This document shows, piece by piece, positions 8,799 through 19,118 of a stretch of 34,650 nt of DNA. The stretch's first letter is position 1; every line of letters starts with the position of its first letter. The DNA is from Candidatus Nanopelagicales bacterium (GTDB taxonomy: Bacteria; Actinomycetota; Actinomycetes; S36-B12; CAIYMF01). The stretch covers positions 1 to 34,650 of the forward strand of contig JADGOZ010000033.1 in NCBI GenBank assembly GCA_017882705.1, written 5' to 3'. Below the pieces are notes generated by a model. The model worked only from the letters and a program-made list of their open reading frames with translations, was not told the origin of the DNA and did no database searches. A program made the translations under genes and the position numbers.

Positions 8799-10340
8799 GT
8801 GCGCACCCGAGTCACGACACCGTCCGCCAACCCGCTGCGCGACCCGCGCGACCGTCGGCTCCCCCGCATCGCCGGGCCCTGCAGCCTGGTGATCTTCGGC
8901 GTCACGGGCGACCTGGCCCGCAAGAAGCTGATGCCCGCGGTCTACGACCTCGCCAACCGCGGCCTGCTCCCGCCGGGCTTCGCGCTCGTCGGGTTCGCAC
9001 GCCGGGACTGGGTCGACCAGGACTTCGCGCAGATCGTGCACGACTCGGTGCGCGAGCACGCGCGCACGGAGTTCCGCGAGGACGTCTGGCAGGAGCTGTG
9101 CAAGGGGATCCGGTTCGTGGCCGGCGACTTCTCCGACGAGGGCGCGTTCGACCAGCTCTCGCAGGTGGTCCTCGACCTCGACCGGGTGCGCGGCACGAAG
9201 GGCAACCACGCCTTCTACCTGTCGATCCCGCCGAAGTTCTTCGGCGACGTCGTCCAGCAGCTCAAGCGGTCGGGGCTGTCCGTCTCGAACGACGGGGCGT
9301 GGCGGCGTGTGGTGATCGAGAAGCCGTTCGGTCACGACCTGGAGAGCGCGCGCGAGCTCAACACCACGATCGATGAGGTGTTCCCGTCCGGCACCGTCTT
9401 CCGCATCGACCACTACCTCGGCAAGGAGACGGTCCAGAACCTGCTGGCCCTGCGCTTCGCCAACACGATGTTCGAGCCGATCTGGAACAGCAACTACGTC
9501 GACCACGTGCAGATCACCATGGCGGAGGACATCGGCATCGGCGGCCGGGCGGGCTACTACGACGGCATCGGTGCTGCCCGCGACGTCATCCAGAACCACC
9601 TGCTGCAGCTGCTCGCCCTCACCGCGATGGAGGAGCCGCTCTCGTTCGCGGCCAACGACGTGCGCGTGGAGAAGGAGAAGGTCCTCACGGCGCTCACCCT
9701 CCCCCGCGACCTCGACAAGCACACGTCCCGCGGGCAGTACGCCGCCGGCTGGCAGGGCGGCGTGCAGGTGCCGGGCTACCTCGAGGAGGACGGCATCTCC
9801 CCGACGTCGGTCACCGAGACCTTCGCCGCCGTGCGCCTCGGCGTCGACACCCGCCGGTGGGCCGGCGTCCCGTTCTACCTGCGGACCGGCAAGCGTCTCG
9901 GCCGTCGCGTCACCGAGCTCGCGATCATCTTCAAGCGCGCGCCGCACCTGCCCTTCAGCGCCACCGACACCGAGGAGCTCGGGCAGAACTCGATCGTGAT
10001 CCGGATCCAGCCGGACGAGGGCATCACGATGCGCTTCGGGTCGAAGGTGCCGGGCACCCAGATGGAGGTCCGCGACGTCAACATGGACTTCGCCTACGGC
10101 GACTCCTTCACCGAGTCGAGCCCGGAGGCCTACGAACGGCTGATCCTCGACGTCCTGCTCGGCGATCCGCCGCTGTTCCCGCGGCACGAGGAGGTCGAGC
10201 TCGGCTGGAAGATCCTGGACCCGGTCCTCGAGCACTGGGCGGCGAAGGGCCGGCCCGAGCCCTACGAGTCCGGCACCTGGGGACCGAGGTCGTCGCACGA
10301 GATGATGGCGCGCGACGAACGCACGTGGAGGCGACCATGA
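8799..10340 (+). CDS. zwf: Glucose-6-phosphate 1-dehydrogenase
   Basis: A 513-residue enzyme that oxidises glucose-6-phosphate to 6-phosphogluconolactone, the entry step of the oxidative pentose phosphate pathway and a main NADPH source. The Rossmann motif FGVTGDLARKKL lies near residue 33. The catalytic/substrate site RIDHYLGKE is at 202-210, with H205 in the position known to bind substrate phosphate. RTGKRLGRRVTEL lies further on. The GTG start at 8799 has a GAGGGGC ribosome binding site about 6 nt upstream. It ends in an ATGA overlap with opcA, consistent with OpcA acting on Zwf. Confidence 0.97.
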   Translation: MRTRVTTPSANPLRDPRDRRLPRIAGPCSLVIFGVTGDLARKKLMPAVYDLANRGLLPPGFALVGFARRDWVDQDFAQIVHDSVREHARTEFREDVWQELCKGIRFVAGDFSDEGAFDQLSQVVLDLDRVRGTKGNHAFYLSIPPKFFGDVVQQLKRSGLSVSNDGAWRRVVIEKPFGHDLESARELNTTIDEVFPSGTVFRIDHYLGKETVQNLLALRFANTMFEPIWNSNYVDHVQITMAEDIGIGGRAGYYDGIGAARDVIQNHLLQLLALTAMEEPLSFAANDVRVEKEKVLTALTLPRDLDKHTSRGQYAAGWQGGVQVPGYLEEDGISPTSVTETFAAVRLGVDTRRWAGVPFYLRTGKRLGRRVTELAIIFKRAPHLPFSATDTEELGQNSIVIRIQPDEGITMRFGSKVPGTQMEVRDVNMDFAYGDSFTESSPEAYERLILDVLLGDPPLFPRHEEVELGWKILDPVLEHWAAKGRPEPYESGTWGPRSSHEMMARDERTWRRP

Positions 10341-11413
10341 GCGTGCGACTCGACGACACCACCGCGAGCGCCGTCGGCACGGCGATCTCCGCCGAGCGGT
10401 TCCGGCAGGGATCGAGCGCCGTCGGCCGTGTCCTCACCCTGGTGATCATCGCCGACGAGGCCACCCAGGCCGACGCCGTGCGCTCGGCCGCCGAGGCGGC
10501 CCGCGAGCACCCCTGCCGCATCCTCACCGCGATCCCCCGCCCCGGCAAGGGACCGGCCCGGCTCGACGCCGAGATCACCGTCGGGGGCGCCGACGGGCTC
10601 GGCGAGCTGGCCGAGCTCCGGCTGCGCGGGCCGCTGTCGCACCACGTGGCGTCGGTCGTCCTGCCCCTGCTCGTCCCCGACGCGCCCGTGGTGGTCTGGT
10701 GGCCGGGCACGGCACCCGAGGACGTCGCCGCGGACCCGGTGGGTCGTCTCGCCCAGCGGCGGATCACCGACGCGTCCGAGGCCGCCCGACCGGTGCGTGC
10801 TCTCGGGCTCCGCCGAGCGTCCTACGTCGCGGGCGACACGGATCTGGCCTGGACGCGGATCACGCCGTGGCGGGCGCTCATCGCCTCCGCCCTGGACCAG
10901 CCGTTCGCCAGGATCACCGGCGCGAGCGTGAGCGCTCAACGCTCGAACCCGTCCGGCCTGCTGCTCGCCGCGTGGCTGCAGCGCGGCCTGGGCGTGGCGG
11001 TCGAGGTCCACAACAGCCGCGGCCCCGGGATCACCGGAGTCACGGTCCGCACCGAGGGCGGCGACATCTCGATCACCCGGCCGGACGGTCGGATCGCGCG
11101 CATGGTGCGCCCGGGCTTCCCGGACCGCGAGGCGGCGCTCAAGCGGCGCACTGTGGAGGGCCTCATCGCGGAGGAGCTGCGTCGCCTGGACCCCGACGAC
11201 GTCTACGGCGAGACCCTGCGTGCCCTTCCCGACCTGGCGGCGTGGCAGGCGCACGCCGACCACTCCGCCCCGGCCGCGGCGTCGGCCCCGGGGACGGCGA
11301 CGTCCACCCGCAAGGCCGCGCCGGGGAAGCCCGCGCGCAAGGCTCCGGCAGCCGCGGCCCCGCGCAAGGCCGCGGTCGCCACGTCCACATCACGTCGAGG
11401 GGGCCGGTCATGA
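10337..11413 (+). CDS. opcA: Glucose-6-phosphate dehydrogenase assembly protein OpcA
   Basis: A 358-residue protein of the OpcA family, which in actinobacteria and cyanobacteria promotes Zwf assembly and redox-sensitive activation. Family blocks seen are HPCRILTAIPRP, VLPLLVPDAPVVVWWPG and RITDASEAARPVRAL. ATG at 10337 overlaps the zwf stop (ATGA), with GGAGG 5 nt upstream. Pgl starts inside the OpcA stop in the same way, so the three should be made together. The last approximately 50 residues (from about 307) are an Ala/Lys/Pro/Arg-rich tail that looks disordered and is not part of the conserved domain; similar tails occur elsewhere in this window (UvrA). Confidence 0.95.
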   Translation: MSVRLDDTTASAVGTAISAERFRQGSSAVGRVLTLVIIADEATQADAVRSAAEAAREHPCRILTAIPRPGKGPARLDAEITVGGADGLGELAELRLRGPLSHHVASVVLPLLVPDAPVVVWWPGTAPEDVAADPVGRLAQRRITDASEAARPVRALGLRRASYVAGDTDLAWTRITPWRALIASALDQPFARITGASVSAQRSNPSGLLLAAWLQRGLGVAVEVHNSRGPGITGVTVRTEGGDISITRPDGRIARMVRPGFPDREAALKRRTVEGLIAEELRRLDPDDVYGETLRALPDLAAWQAHADHSAPAAASAPGTATSTRKAAPGKPARKAPAAAAPRKAAVATSTSRRGGRS

Positions 11414-12186
11414 GCACGCCCGAGGTCATCGTCCTGCGCGACGCCGAGCAGCTGGCCGAGGCCATCGGCGACCGTCTGGTGACCGCGATCGTCGAGGCCC
11501 AGGTCGACGGCCGGCACGCCCACGTGTGCCTCACCGGCGGACACATCGGGATCGCGTGCCTCGCCGCCCTGCACGCCGCGCCGTCGCGCGACTCGATCGA
11601 CTGGCAGGCCCTGCACGTGTGGTGGGGCGACGACCGCTACCTGCCGGCCGACGACCCCGAGCGCAACGACACCCAGGCCGCTGCTGCACTCCTCGACCAC
11701 GTGCCGGTCGATCCGGCGAAGGTGCACCGCATGCCTTCCTCGGACTCCGGCCTCGACGTCGACGCGGCCGCGGCCGACTACGCCCGCGAGCTGAAGGCGG
11801 AGGCGCGCAGCGAGGACCACGCGGACCTGCCGTCCTTCGACGTGTGCCTGCTGGGTCTCGGACCGGACGCCCACGTGGCGAGCCTGTTCCCGCAGCTGCC
11901 CGGCGTGCACGAGACGGTCCGGACCGTCGTCGGGGTGCACGGCTCACCCAAGCCGCCGCCGCTGCGCATCTCGCTCACCCTGCCGGCGCTGAACGCCTCG
12001 CGCGAGATCTGGCTGCTCGTTGCCGGAGCCGACAAGGCCGACGCCGTACGCCTGGCGCTGTCCGACGCCGGCCCGGTGCAGGTCCCCGGTGCCGGCGCCC
12101 GAGGCCGCGACCGCACGATCGCGCTCCTCGACGAAGCGGCGGCCAGCGCCCTCCCGCCCGACCTGCGTCGCCTCGCCAGCCCTTGA
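11410..12186 (+). CDS. pgl: 6-phosphogluconolactonase
   Basis: A 258-residue member of the glucosamine/6-phosphogluconolactonase superfamily (NagB/DevB). It hydrolyses the lactone made by Zwf to 6-phosphogluconate. Visible blocks are VCLTGGHIGIACL (phosphate loop), HVWWGDDRYLP and LLGLGPDAHVASLFPQ; the DAH here replaces the more usual DGH, and the histidine is retained. The ATG start overlaps the opcA stop (ATGA). It is the last gene of the block and is followed by a strong hairpin at 12204-12236. Confidence 0.95.
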   Translation: MSTPEVIVLRDAEQLAEAIGDRLVTAIVEAQVDGRHAHVCLTGGHIGIACLAALHAAPSRDSIDWQALHVWWGDDRYLPADDPERNDTQAAAALLDHVPVDPAKVHRMPSSDSGLDVDAAAADYARELKAEARSEDHADLPSFDVCLLGLGPDAHVASLFPQLPGVHETVRTVVGVHGSPKPPPLRISLTLPALNASREIWLLVAGADKADAVRLALSDAGPVQVPGAGARGRDRTIALLDEAAASALPPDLRRLASP

Positions 12187-12203
12187 CGCACCGGGGACAG
12201 CAC

Positions 12204-12236
12204 GAGGCCCGCTCCCACGATGTGGGAGCGGGCCTC
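12204..12236. terminator. Bidirectional hairpin terminator between pgl and rbpA
   Basis: A perfect 15-bp inverted repeat (12204-12218 with 12222-12236) around a 3-nt spacer, 17 nt after the pgl stop and 13 nt from the rbpA stop. It is GC-rich without a U-tract, as is common in high-GC bacteria. Its position between convergent genes fits termination of both transcripts. Confidence 0.85.
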
Positions 12237-12249
12237 GGTGGTTCGGGGG

Positions 12250-12582
12250 CTACTGGTCGCGGAGCTTGGCCAGCGCCTCGTTGAGGATGGCCTCGCCGTC
12301 GGCGTCGCTGCGCCGCTCCTTCACGTAGGCCAGGTGGGTCTTGTACGGCTCGATCTTGGGAGCCGCGGGCGGGTTGGCCTTGTCCTGCCCGGCGGGGAGC
12401 CCGCAGCGCGGGCAGTCCCAGGTCTCGGGCACGGCCGCCTCGGTGGCGAAGCTGGGTCGGGTCTCGTGGCCGTTGGCGCAGTAGAACGTCACCCGATGGC
12501 GCGGTGCGGCGTCGCCGCGCTCCGCCTCGCCCATCGGACCCGCACCGACTCGGCTGCCCCGGATCGCACTTCCACTGGCCAC
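12250..12582 (-). CDS. rbpA: RNA polymerase-binding protein RbpA
   Basis: A 110-residue actinobacterial general transcription factor that binds sigma-A/sigma-B and stabilises the open complex. The sequence keeps the core tail (SAIRGSRVGAGPMGEAERG), the zinc-binding region with Cys in FYCANGHE and WDCPRCG, and the sigma-interaction helix (YKTHLAYVKERRSDADGEAI). The start is a GTG at 12582 with a purine-rich GAGAGAGG about 8 nt upstream. It lies 34 bp downstream of secG on the same strand, so it is probably co-transcribed, and it ends against the shared terminator with pgl. Confidence 0.97.
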   Translation of the reverse strand: MASGSAIRGSRVGAGPMGEAERGDAAPRHRVTFYCANGHETRPSFATEAAVPETWDCPRCGLPAGQDKANPPAAPKIEPYKTHLAYVKERRSDADGEAILNEALAKLRDQ

Positions 12583-12616
12583 AGGTGGTGCCTCTCTCGC
12601 GTTCGGACGGGGTGGA

Positions 12617-12850
12617 TCAGGTGGACTTGAGAAGCAGGTTCAGCCCGATGATGAGGGCCGCCCACACGAGGCCGAGCCCGACGGTGATGCGGTCGAGGTT
12701 GCGCTCGGCCGCGCTCGAGCCGCCGAAGGACGAGGAGATGCCGCCACCGAACATGTCGGAGAGGCCGCCGCCCTTGCCCTTGTGCAGGAGCACGAGCAGC
12801 ATCAGGAGCAGGCTGATGATCATCAGCAGGACCTCGAACAAGGTGGCCAC
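12617..12850 (-). CDS. secG: Protein translocase subunit SecG
   Basis: A 77-residue small membrane protein and accessory subunit of the SecYEG channel. Two TM helices are seen (LLMIISLLLMLLVLLHKG and ITVGLGLVWAALIIGLNLLL) flanking the conserved GKGGGLSDMFGGG loop. The GTG start at 12850 has a GAGGAGAG sequence about 10 nt upstream. A TATCCT -10 element at 12905-12900 lies upstream, and the tpiA terminator precedes it, so secG-rbpA likely form their own transcript. Confidence 0.95.
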   Translation of the reverse strand: MATLFEVLLMIISLLLMLLVLLHKGKGGGLSDMFGGGISSSFGGSSAAERNLDRITVGLGLVWAALIIGLNLLLKST

Positions 12851-12899
12851 GACGTCGTCACTCTCCTCGGGGCGCCCCTGGGACCGGGCGCGTCGGACC

Positions 12900-12905
12900 A
12901 GGATA
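12900..12905 (-). promoter_or_regulatory. -10 element TATCCT upstream of secG
   Basis: The hexamer lies about 50 nt before the secG GTG on the - strand, just downstream of the tpiA terminator. It predicts a start near 12893 and a leader of about 43 nt that contains the ribosome binding site. The -35 region is not distinctive. Confidence 0.4.
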
Positions 12906-12928
12906 CGTGACGGTCGCCACGTAGCGAC

Positions 12929-12963
12929 GTCGCACCGCCCCGGACGTGCCGGGACGGTGCGAC
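12929..12963 (-). terminator. Strong hairpin terminator after tpiA
   Basis: The outer stem 12929-12937/12955-12963 (9 bp, perfect) continues through one mismatch into an inner 5-bp stem (12939-12943/12949-12953) with a 5-nt loop. It starts 11 nt past the tpiA stop, so it closes the gap-pgk-tpiA operon. Confidence 0.8.
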
Positions 12964-12973
12964 GCAGGCTCGC

Positions 12974-13768
12974 TCAGGCCTCGTCGGCGGGGTGCAGACG
13001 GAACCGGCAGATGGCGACGAACTCGTCCGGGTCGAGGCTCGCACCACCGACGAGGGCGCCGTCGACGTCGGCCTTGGCCATGATGGCCGCGACGTTGGAG
13101 GCCTTGACGGAGCCGCCGTAGAGCACGCGGACGCCGTCGGCGAGGTCGCCGGAGTAGAGCTCCGCGAGGCGGGTCCGGATCGCGGCGCACACCTCCTGCG
13201 CGTCCTCCGGGGTGGCCACCTCGCCGGTGCCGATCGCCCACACGGGCTCGTAGGCGACCACGATCGAGCGGGCCTTGTCGGCGGGCAGGCCCGCGAGCGC
13301 CCCGTCGACCTGGCCCAGCGTGTGCTCGATGTGGGTGCCGGCCTTGCGGATCTCGAGCACCTCACCCACGCAGAGGATCGGCGTGATGCCGTGGCGGTAG
13401 GCCGCCTGCACCTTCGCGTTGACGACCTCGTCGGTCTCCGCGTGGTACTCGCGTCGCTCGCTGTGCCCCACGGCGACGTAGGTGCAGCCGAGCTTCGCCA
13501 GCATCGAGCCGCTGATCTCGCCGGTGAAGGCGCCCTTGTCGTGAGCCGACAGGTCCTGCGCGCCGTAGCGCAGGTCGAGCTTGTCGGCGTCGATCAGCGT
13601 CTGCACCGAGCGGATGTCGGTGAACGGCGGCAGCACCGCCACCTCGCACGCGTCGAGGTCGGCGTCGTTGAGTGCGAAGGCGAGCTTCTGCACGACGGCG
13701 ATGGCCTCGAGGTGGTTGAGGTTCATCTTCCAGTTGCCCGCCATGAGCGGGAGGCGGCCAGCGGCCAT
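12974..13768 (-). CDS. tpiA: Triosephosphate isomerase
   Basis: A 264-residue TIM-barrel enzyme interconverting dihydroxyacetone phosphate and glyceraldehyde-3-phosphate. The three catalytic elements are visible: Lys in AGNWKMN (K14), His in VGHSERRE and Glu in [12 protein letters not shown], plus the phosphate-binding YGGSVKASN loop. ATG at 13768 begins 2 bp after the pgk stop, with a GGAGG Shine-Dalgarno sequence inside the end of pgk. It is the third gene of the gap-pgk-tpiA operon and is followed by a strong hairpin. Confidence 0.97.
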   Translation of the reverse strand: MAAGRLPLMAGNWKMNLNHLEAIAVVQKLAFALNDADLDACEVAVLPPFTDIRSVQTLIDADKLDLRYGAQDLSAHDKGAFTGEISGSMLAKLGCTYVAVGHSERREYHAETDEVVNAKVQAAYRHGITPILCVGEVLEIRKAGTHIEHTLGQVDGALAGLPADKARSIVVAYEPVWAIGTGEVATPEDAQEVCAAIRTRLAELYSGDLADGVRVLYGGSVKASNVAAIMAKADVDGALVGGASLDPDEFVAICRFRLHPADEA

Positions 13769-13770
13769 GG

Positions 13771-14973
13771 TCAGTCCTCCAGGACTGCGATACCGGGCAG
13801 GACGCGTCCCTCGAGGAACTCCAGGGACGCACCTCCACCGGTGGAGATGTGGGAGAAGCCGGACTCGTCGATGCCCATGAGGCGGACCGCCGCGGCGGAA
13901 TCGCCACCACCGACCACGGTGAGTCCGTCGACACGGGTGATCGCCTCGGCCACCGCGCGGGTGCCGGCGGCGTAGGGCGCCATCTCGAAGACGCCCATCG
14001 GGCCGTTCCACACGACCGTCTTCGCGTCCGCGAGGCGGTCGGCGAACAGGGCGCGGCTGTTCGGGCCGATGTCGAGGCCCATCCAGCCGTCCTCGATGTC
14101 GTCGACCGACACGTCCTTGTGCTCCGCGTCGGCCGAGAACGCCGTCGCGACGATGACGTCGACGGGGAGCACGAGCTCCACGCCGCGCGCCTCCGCCGTG
14201 GCGATGAGGCCCTTCACGGTCTCGATCTGGTCGGCCTCGAGCAGCGACGAGCCCACGCCCTTGCCGAGCGCGGCGAGGAACGTGAAGCACATGCCGCCGC
14301 CGACGAGCAGGCGGTCGACCGAGCCCAGCAGGTTCTCGATGACGCCGAGCTTGTCGCTCACCTTGGAGCCGCCGAGGACGACGACGTAGGGGCGCTCGGG
14401 GTCGCCGAGGACCTTCCGGAAGACCTCGACCTCGGAGAGCACGAGGCGGCCGGCGGCGTGCGGCAGCAGCCGCGCGACGTCGGTGACGCTCGCCTGCTCG
14501 CGGTGCACGACACCGAAACCGTCGCTCACGAAGATGTCGGCCAGCGACGCCAGCTCGGCGGCGAGGGCTCCGCGAACGGCAGGGTCCTTGCTCGTCTCGC
14601 GAGCGTCGTAGCGGACGTTCTCGAGGAGGACGACGTCGCCGTCGGCCATGTCGGCCACGATCGCCTGGGCCGACGGTCCGGTGACGTCGCCCGCGAGGGC
14701 GACGGGCACGCGGAGCAGCTCGGCGAGACGCTGCGCGACCGGCGCGAGCGACAGCTCGGGCTTGGCCTCGCCCTTGGGGCGGCCCAGGTGGGCCACGAGG
14801 ACGACGCGCGCCCCGCGCGAGCGCAGCGACTCGATGGTCGGGAGCGCCGCGCGGATGCGACCGTCGTCAGTGATGCGACGCGTGCCGTCGCCGGCGTCCT
14901 CGAGCGGGACGTTGAAGTCCGCCCGCACGAGGACCCGGCGACCGGCGACGTCGAGGTCGTCGATCGTGTGCAC
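13771..14973 (-). CDS. pgk: Phosphoglycerate kinase
   Basis: A 400-residue two-domain kinase making ATP from 1,3-bisphosphoglycerate. The N-terminal signature [13 protein letters not shown] and the AHLGRPKG substrate loop are present, as are [14 protein letters not shown] and the C-terminal nucleotide-site [10 protein letters not shown] with [11 protein letters not shown]. It starts at a GTG (14973) 9 bp after the gap stop; no strong Shine-Dalgarno sequence is seen there, so translation may depend on ribosomes coming from gap. Cytosolic, with housekeeping codon usage. Confidence 0.97.
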   Translation of the reverse strand: MHTIDDLDVAGRRVLVRADFNVPLEDAGDGTRRITDDGRIRAALPTIESLRSRGARVVLVAHLGRPKGEAKPELSLAPVAQRLAELLRVPVALAGDVTGPSAQAIVADMADGDVVLLENVRYDARETSKDPAVRGALAAELASLADIFVSDGFGVVHREQASVTDVARLLPHAAGRLVLSEVEVFRKVLGDPERPYVVVLGGSKVSDKLGVIENLLGSVDRLLVGGGMCFTFLAALGKGVGSSLLEADQIETVKGLIATAEARGVELVLPVDVIVATAFSADAEHKDVSVDDIEDGWMGLDIGPNSRALFADRLADAKTVVWNGPMGVFEMAPYAAGTRAVAEAITRVDGLTVVGGGDSAAAVRLMGIDESGFSHISTGGGASLEFLEGRVLPGIAVLED

Positions 14974-14982
14974 GGTGACGAC

Positions 14983-17150
<2,168 letters not shown>

Positions 17151-17201
17151 GCCGCGCATCCTGCCACCAGGGTCAACAACCCTCGACACGGACCCACAGC
17201 G

Positions 17202-18188
17202 TCACGAGGCGAGGATGCCGCCGAGCGCGGATGCGAGCAGGTCGACGTCGTGGCGCGGGGAGCCGTCGCGGCTGGCCACCGGGGCCAGCGTGAGCGAGGC
17301 GCCGAGCATTGCTGCGGCGCTGGTGAGCGCGTCGACGTCGGCCACCAGGCCAGGATCGGCGAGGACGGTGTCGACGCGGAGCTCCGGCATCCGCGCTGCG
17401 AGCACCTCGAGGTGACGCTCGGGCGAGAACCCGCTGGTCTCCCCCGGTTGCGCGGCGAGGTTGAGCACCACGACGACACGGCCGCCGGACTCGACGACCG
17501 CGCGACCGATGCCGCGCACCTGCAGCGGTGCCAGCACGCTGGTGAACCAGGAGCCCGGCCCGAGCATGATGGCCTCGGCGTCGGCGATGGCCTCGACCGC
17601 GGCCGGGCACGCGAGGGTGGTCTCGGGCTCGATGCGCAGGCCGACCACCTGTCCGCGCGTGGTGGCCACCTGGACCTGACCGACCACGCGCTCGACGAGC
17701 GTCGGGTCCTCGGGATGCAGTCCGACGACGTCGGCGACCACCTGCAGCGGCTCGGTGGCGACGGGGAGCACCCGGCCGTGTGCTCCGAGGAGCGCTCCGA
17801 CCCAGTCGAGCCCCGTGACGATGTCGCCCGTCTCCTCCCAGAGCGCGGTGATGAGCAGGTTGCCGAGCGAGTGACCGGCGAGCTCGCCGGTCCCGGCGAA
17901 GCGGTGCTGGACGACTCGACTCCAGGTCCGGCCCCAGGTGTCGTCGCCGCACAGCGCGGCGAGCGCCATCCGCAGGTCACCGGGCGGTACGACGTCGAAC
18001 TCCTCGCGAAGCCGCCCGCTGGAGCCGCCGTCGTCGGACACGGCGACGATCGCCGTCACGTCGTCGGTGATACGCCGCAGGGCCCGCAGCGTCGCCGCCA
18101 GGCCGTGCCCACCGCCGAGCGCGACCACACGCATGCCCGTGGAACGCGGCCCCGCGGAGCCGCGGCGGGCCGGACCCGGCGAGGTCAC
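17202..18188 (-). CDS. yvcK: YvcK/CuvA family gluconeogenesis factor
   Basis: A 328-residue protein of the YvcK (CofD-like) family. These proteins bind UDP-sugars and are needed for envelope integrity and growth on gluconeogenic carbon; the mycobacterial homologue is CuvA. The nucleotide-sugar site is seen in VVALGGGHGLAATLRALRR and VSDDGGSSGRLR, followed by VVPPGDLRMALAAL and LGPGSWFTSVL. The GTG at 18188 overlaps the rapZ stop (GTGA). An ATG at 18134 would give a 310-residue protein starting right at the conserved core. I favour the overlap start, since related proteins carry short basic N-terminal extensions, but either is possible. Confidence 0.93.
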   Translation of the reverse strand: MTSPGPARRGSAGPRSTGMRVVALGGGHGLAATLRALRRITDDVTAIVAVSDDGGSSGRLREEFDVVPPGDLRMALAALCGDDTWGRTWSRVVQHRFAGTGELAGHSLGNLLITALWEETGDIVTGLDWVGALLGAHGRVLPVATEPLQVVADVVGLHPEDPTLVERVVGQVQVATTRGQVVGLRIEPETTLACPAAVEAIADAEAIMLGPGSWFTSVLAPLQVRGIGRAVVESGGRVVVVLNLAAQPGETSGFSPERHLEVLAARMPELRVDTVLADPGLVADVDALTSAAAMLGASLTLAPVASRDGSPRHDVDLLASALGGILAS

Positions 18189-19051
18189 TCCCGGCCCAGG
18201 TCGCGGTGGACGACGAGGACCTCGACACCGTGCTTGACGAGTCGGGTCGCGAGGTTCTCGGCCATCGCCACGCTGCGGTGCTTGCCCCCGGTGCACCCGA
18301 CGGCGACCGTGACGTAGCGCTTGCCCTCGCGGAGGTAGCCGTCGCTCACCAGGTCGACCATGGAGGCCATCCGGTCGAGGAACTCGCGGGCGTCGGGAAG
18401 GGCGGTGACGAAGTCGCTCACCGGGGCGTCGAGACCGGTGAGATCGCGCAGCTCCGGCACCCAGAAGGGGTTGGGCAGGAACCGGACGTCGTTGACGATG
18501 TCCGCGTCGAGCGGCAGGCCGTACTTGAACCCGAAGGACATGACCGTGGCGCGCAGCGCCACGCGCTCGTCGCCGCCGAAGGCGGCGTCGACCTTGCGGC
18601 GCAGGTCGTGGACGTTGAGCGAGGACGTGTCGATCACGATGTCGGCCCGGGCGCGCAGGTCGCCGAGCAGCGACCGCTCGCGCACGAGTCCCTCGAGGAT
18701 GCCGCCCGAGCCCTGCAGCGGGTGCGGACGGCGGCTGCTCTCGAAGCGTCGGACGAGCTCGTTGTCGCCGGCCTCGAGGAACAGCACGCGCAGGTCGATG
18801 CCGTCGTCCAGCACGCGCTGGAGGGTGTCGGCGAGGTCGTCGAAGATATGTCCGCCACGGACGTCGACCACCACGGCGAGACGGGCGTCGTCGAGGTCCG
18901 ACTTCACCTCGCTGATCAGCTTCGGGAGCAGCGACGGCGGCAGGTTGTCGACGACGAACCAGCCGAGGTCCTCGAGGGCCCGTGCCGCGGTGGAACGACC
19001 CGCACCGGACATGCCCGACACGAGCACGAGCTCGAAGCCGTCCTCGGTCAC
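18185..19051 (-). CDS. rapZ: RNase adapter RapZ / nucleotide-binding protein (YvcJ family)
   Basis: A 288-residue P-loop protein. In E. coli RapZ controls GlmZ small RNA decay and thus glucosamine-6-P synthesis; its actinobacterial role is less clear, but it stays next to yvcK and whiA. Walker A is GMSGAGRS (13-20), with Arg in place of the usual Lys, as is common in actinobacteria. Further blocks are GWFVVDNLPPSLLPKL, the C-terminal-domain GYLREGKRYVTVAVGCTGG and KHRSVAMAE. The GTG start at 19051 has a GAGGAGGA site 9 nt upstream. The stop overlaps yvcK. Confidence 0.95.
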   Translation of the reverse strand: MTEDGFELVLVSGMSGAGRSTAARALEDLGWFVVDNLPPSLLPKLISEVKSDLDDARLAVVVDVRGGHIFDDLADTLQRVLDDGIDLRVLFLEAGDNELVRRFESSRRPHPLQGSGGILEGLVRERSLLGDLRARADIVIDTSSLNVHDLRRKVDAAFGGDERVALRATVMSFGFKYGLPLDADIVNDVRFLPNPFWVPELRDLTGLDAPVSDFVTALPDAREFLDRMASMVDLVSDGYLREGKRYVTVAVGCTGGKHRSVAMAENLATRLVKHGVEVLVVHRDLGRE

Positions 19052-19118
19052 CGCGGTCGCTCCTCCTCAGGTCGTGGGCCCCGTTGCGCCATCGTGTCAG
19101 ACCCGTGCGTCCGGAGCG

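Noticed and set aside
5972..8923. 983-codon open frame on the - strand across tkt, tal and zwf
   Set aside because: Antisense shadow of high-GC genes. The product is Arg/Gly/Asp-rich without motifs, while the + strand holds complete, recognisable enzymes.
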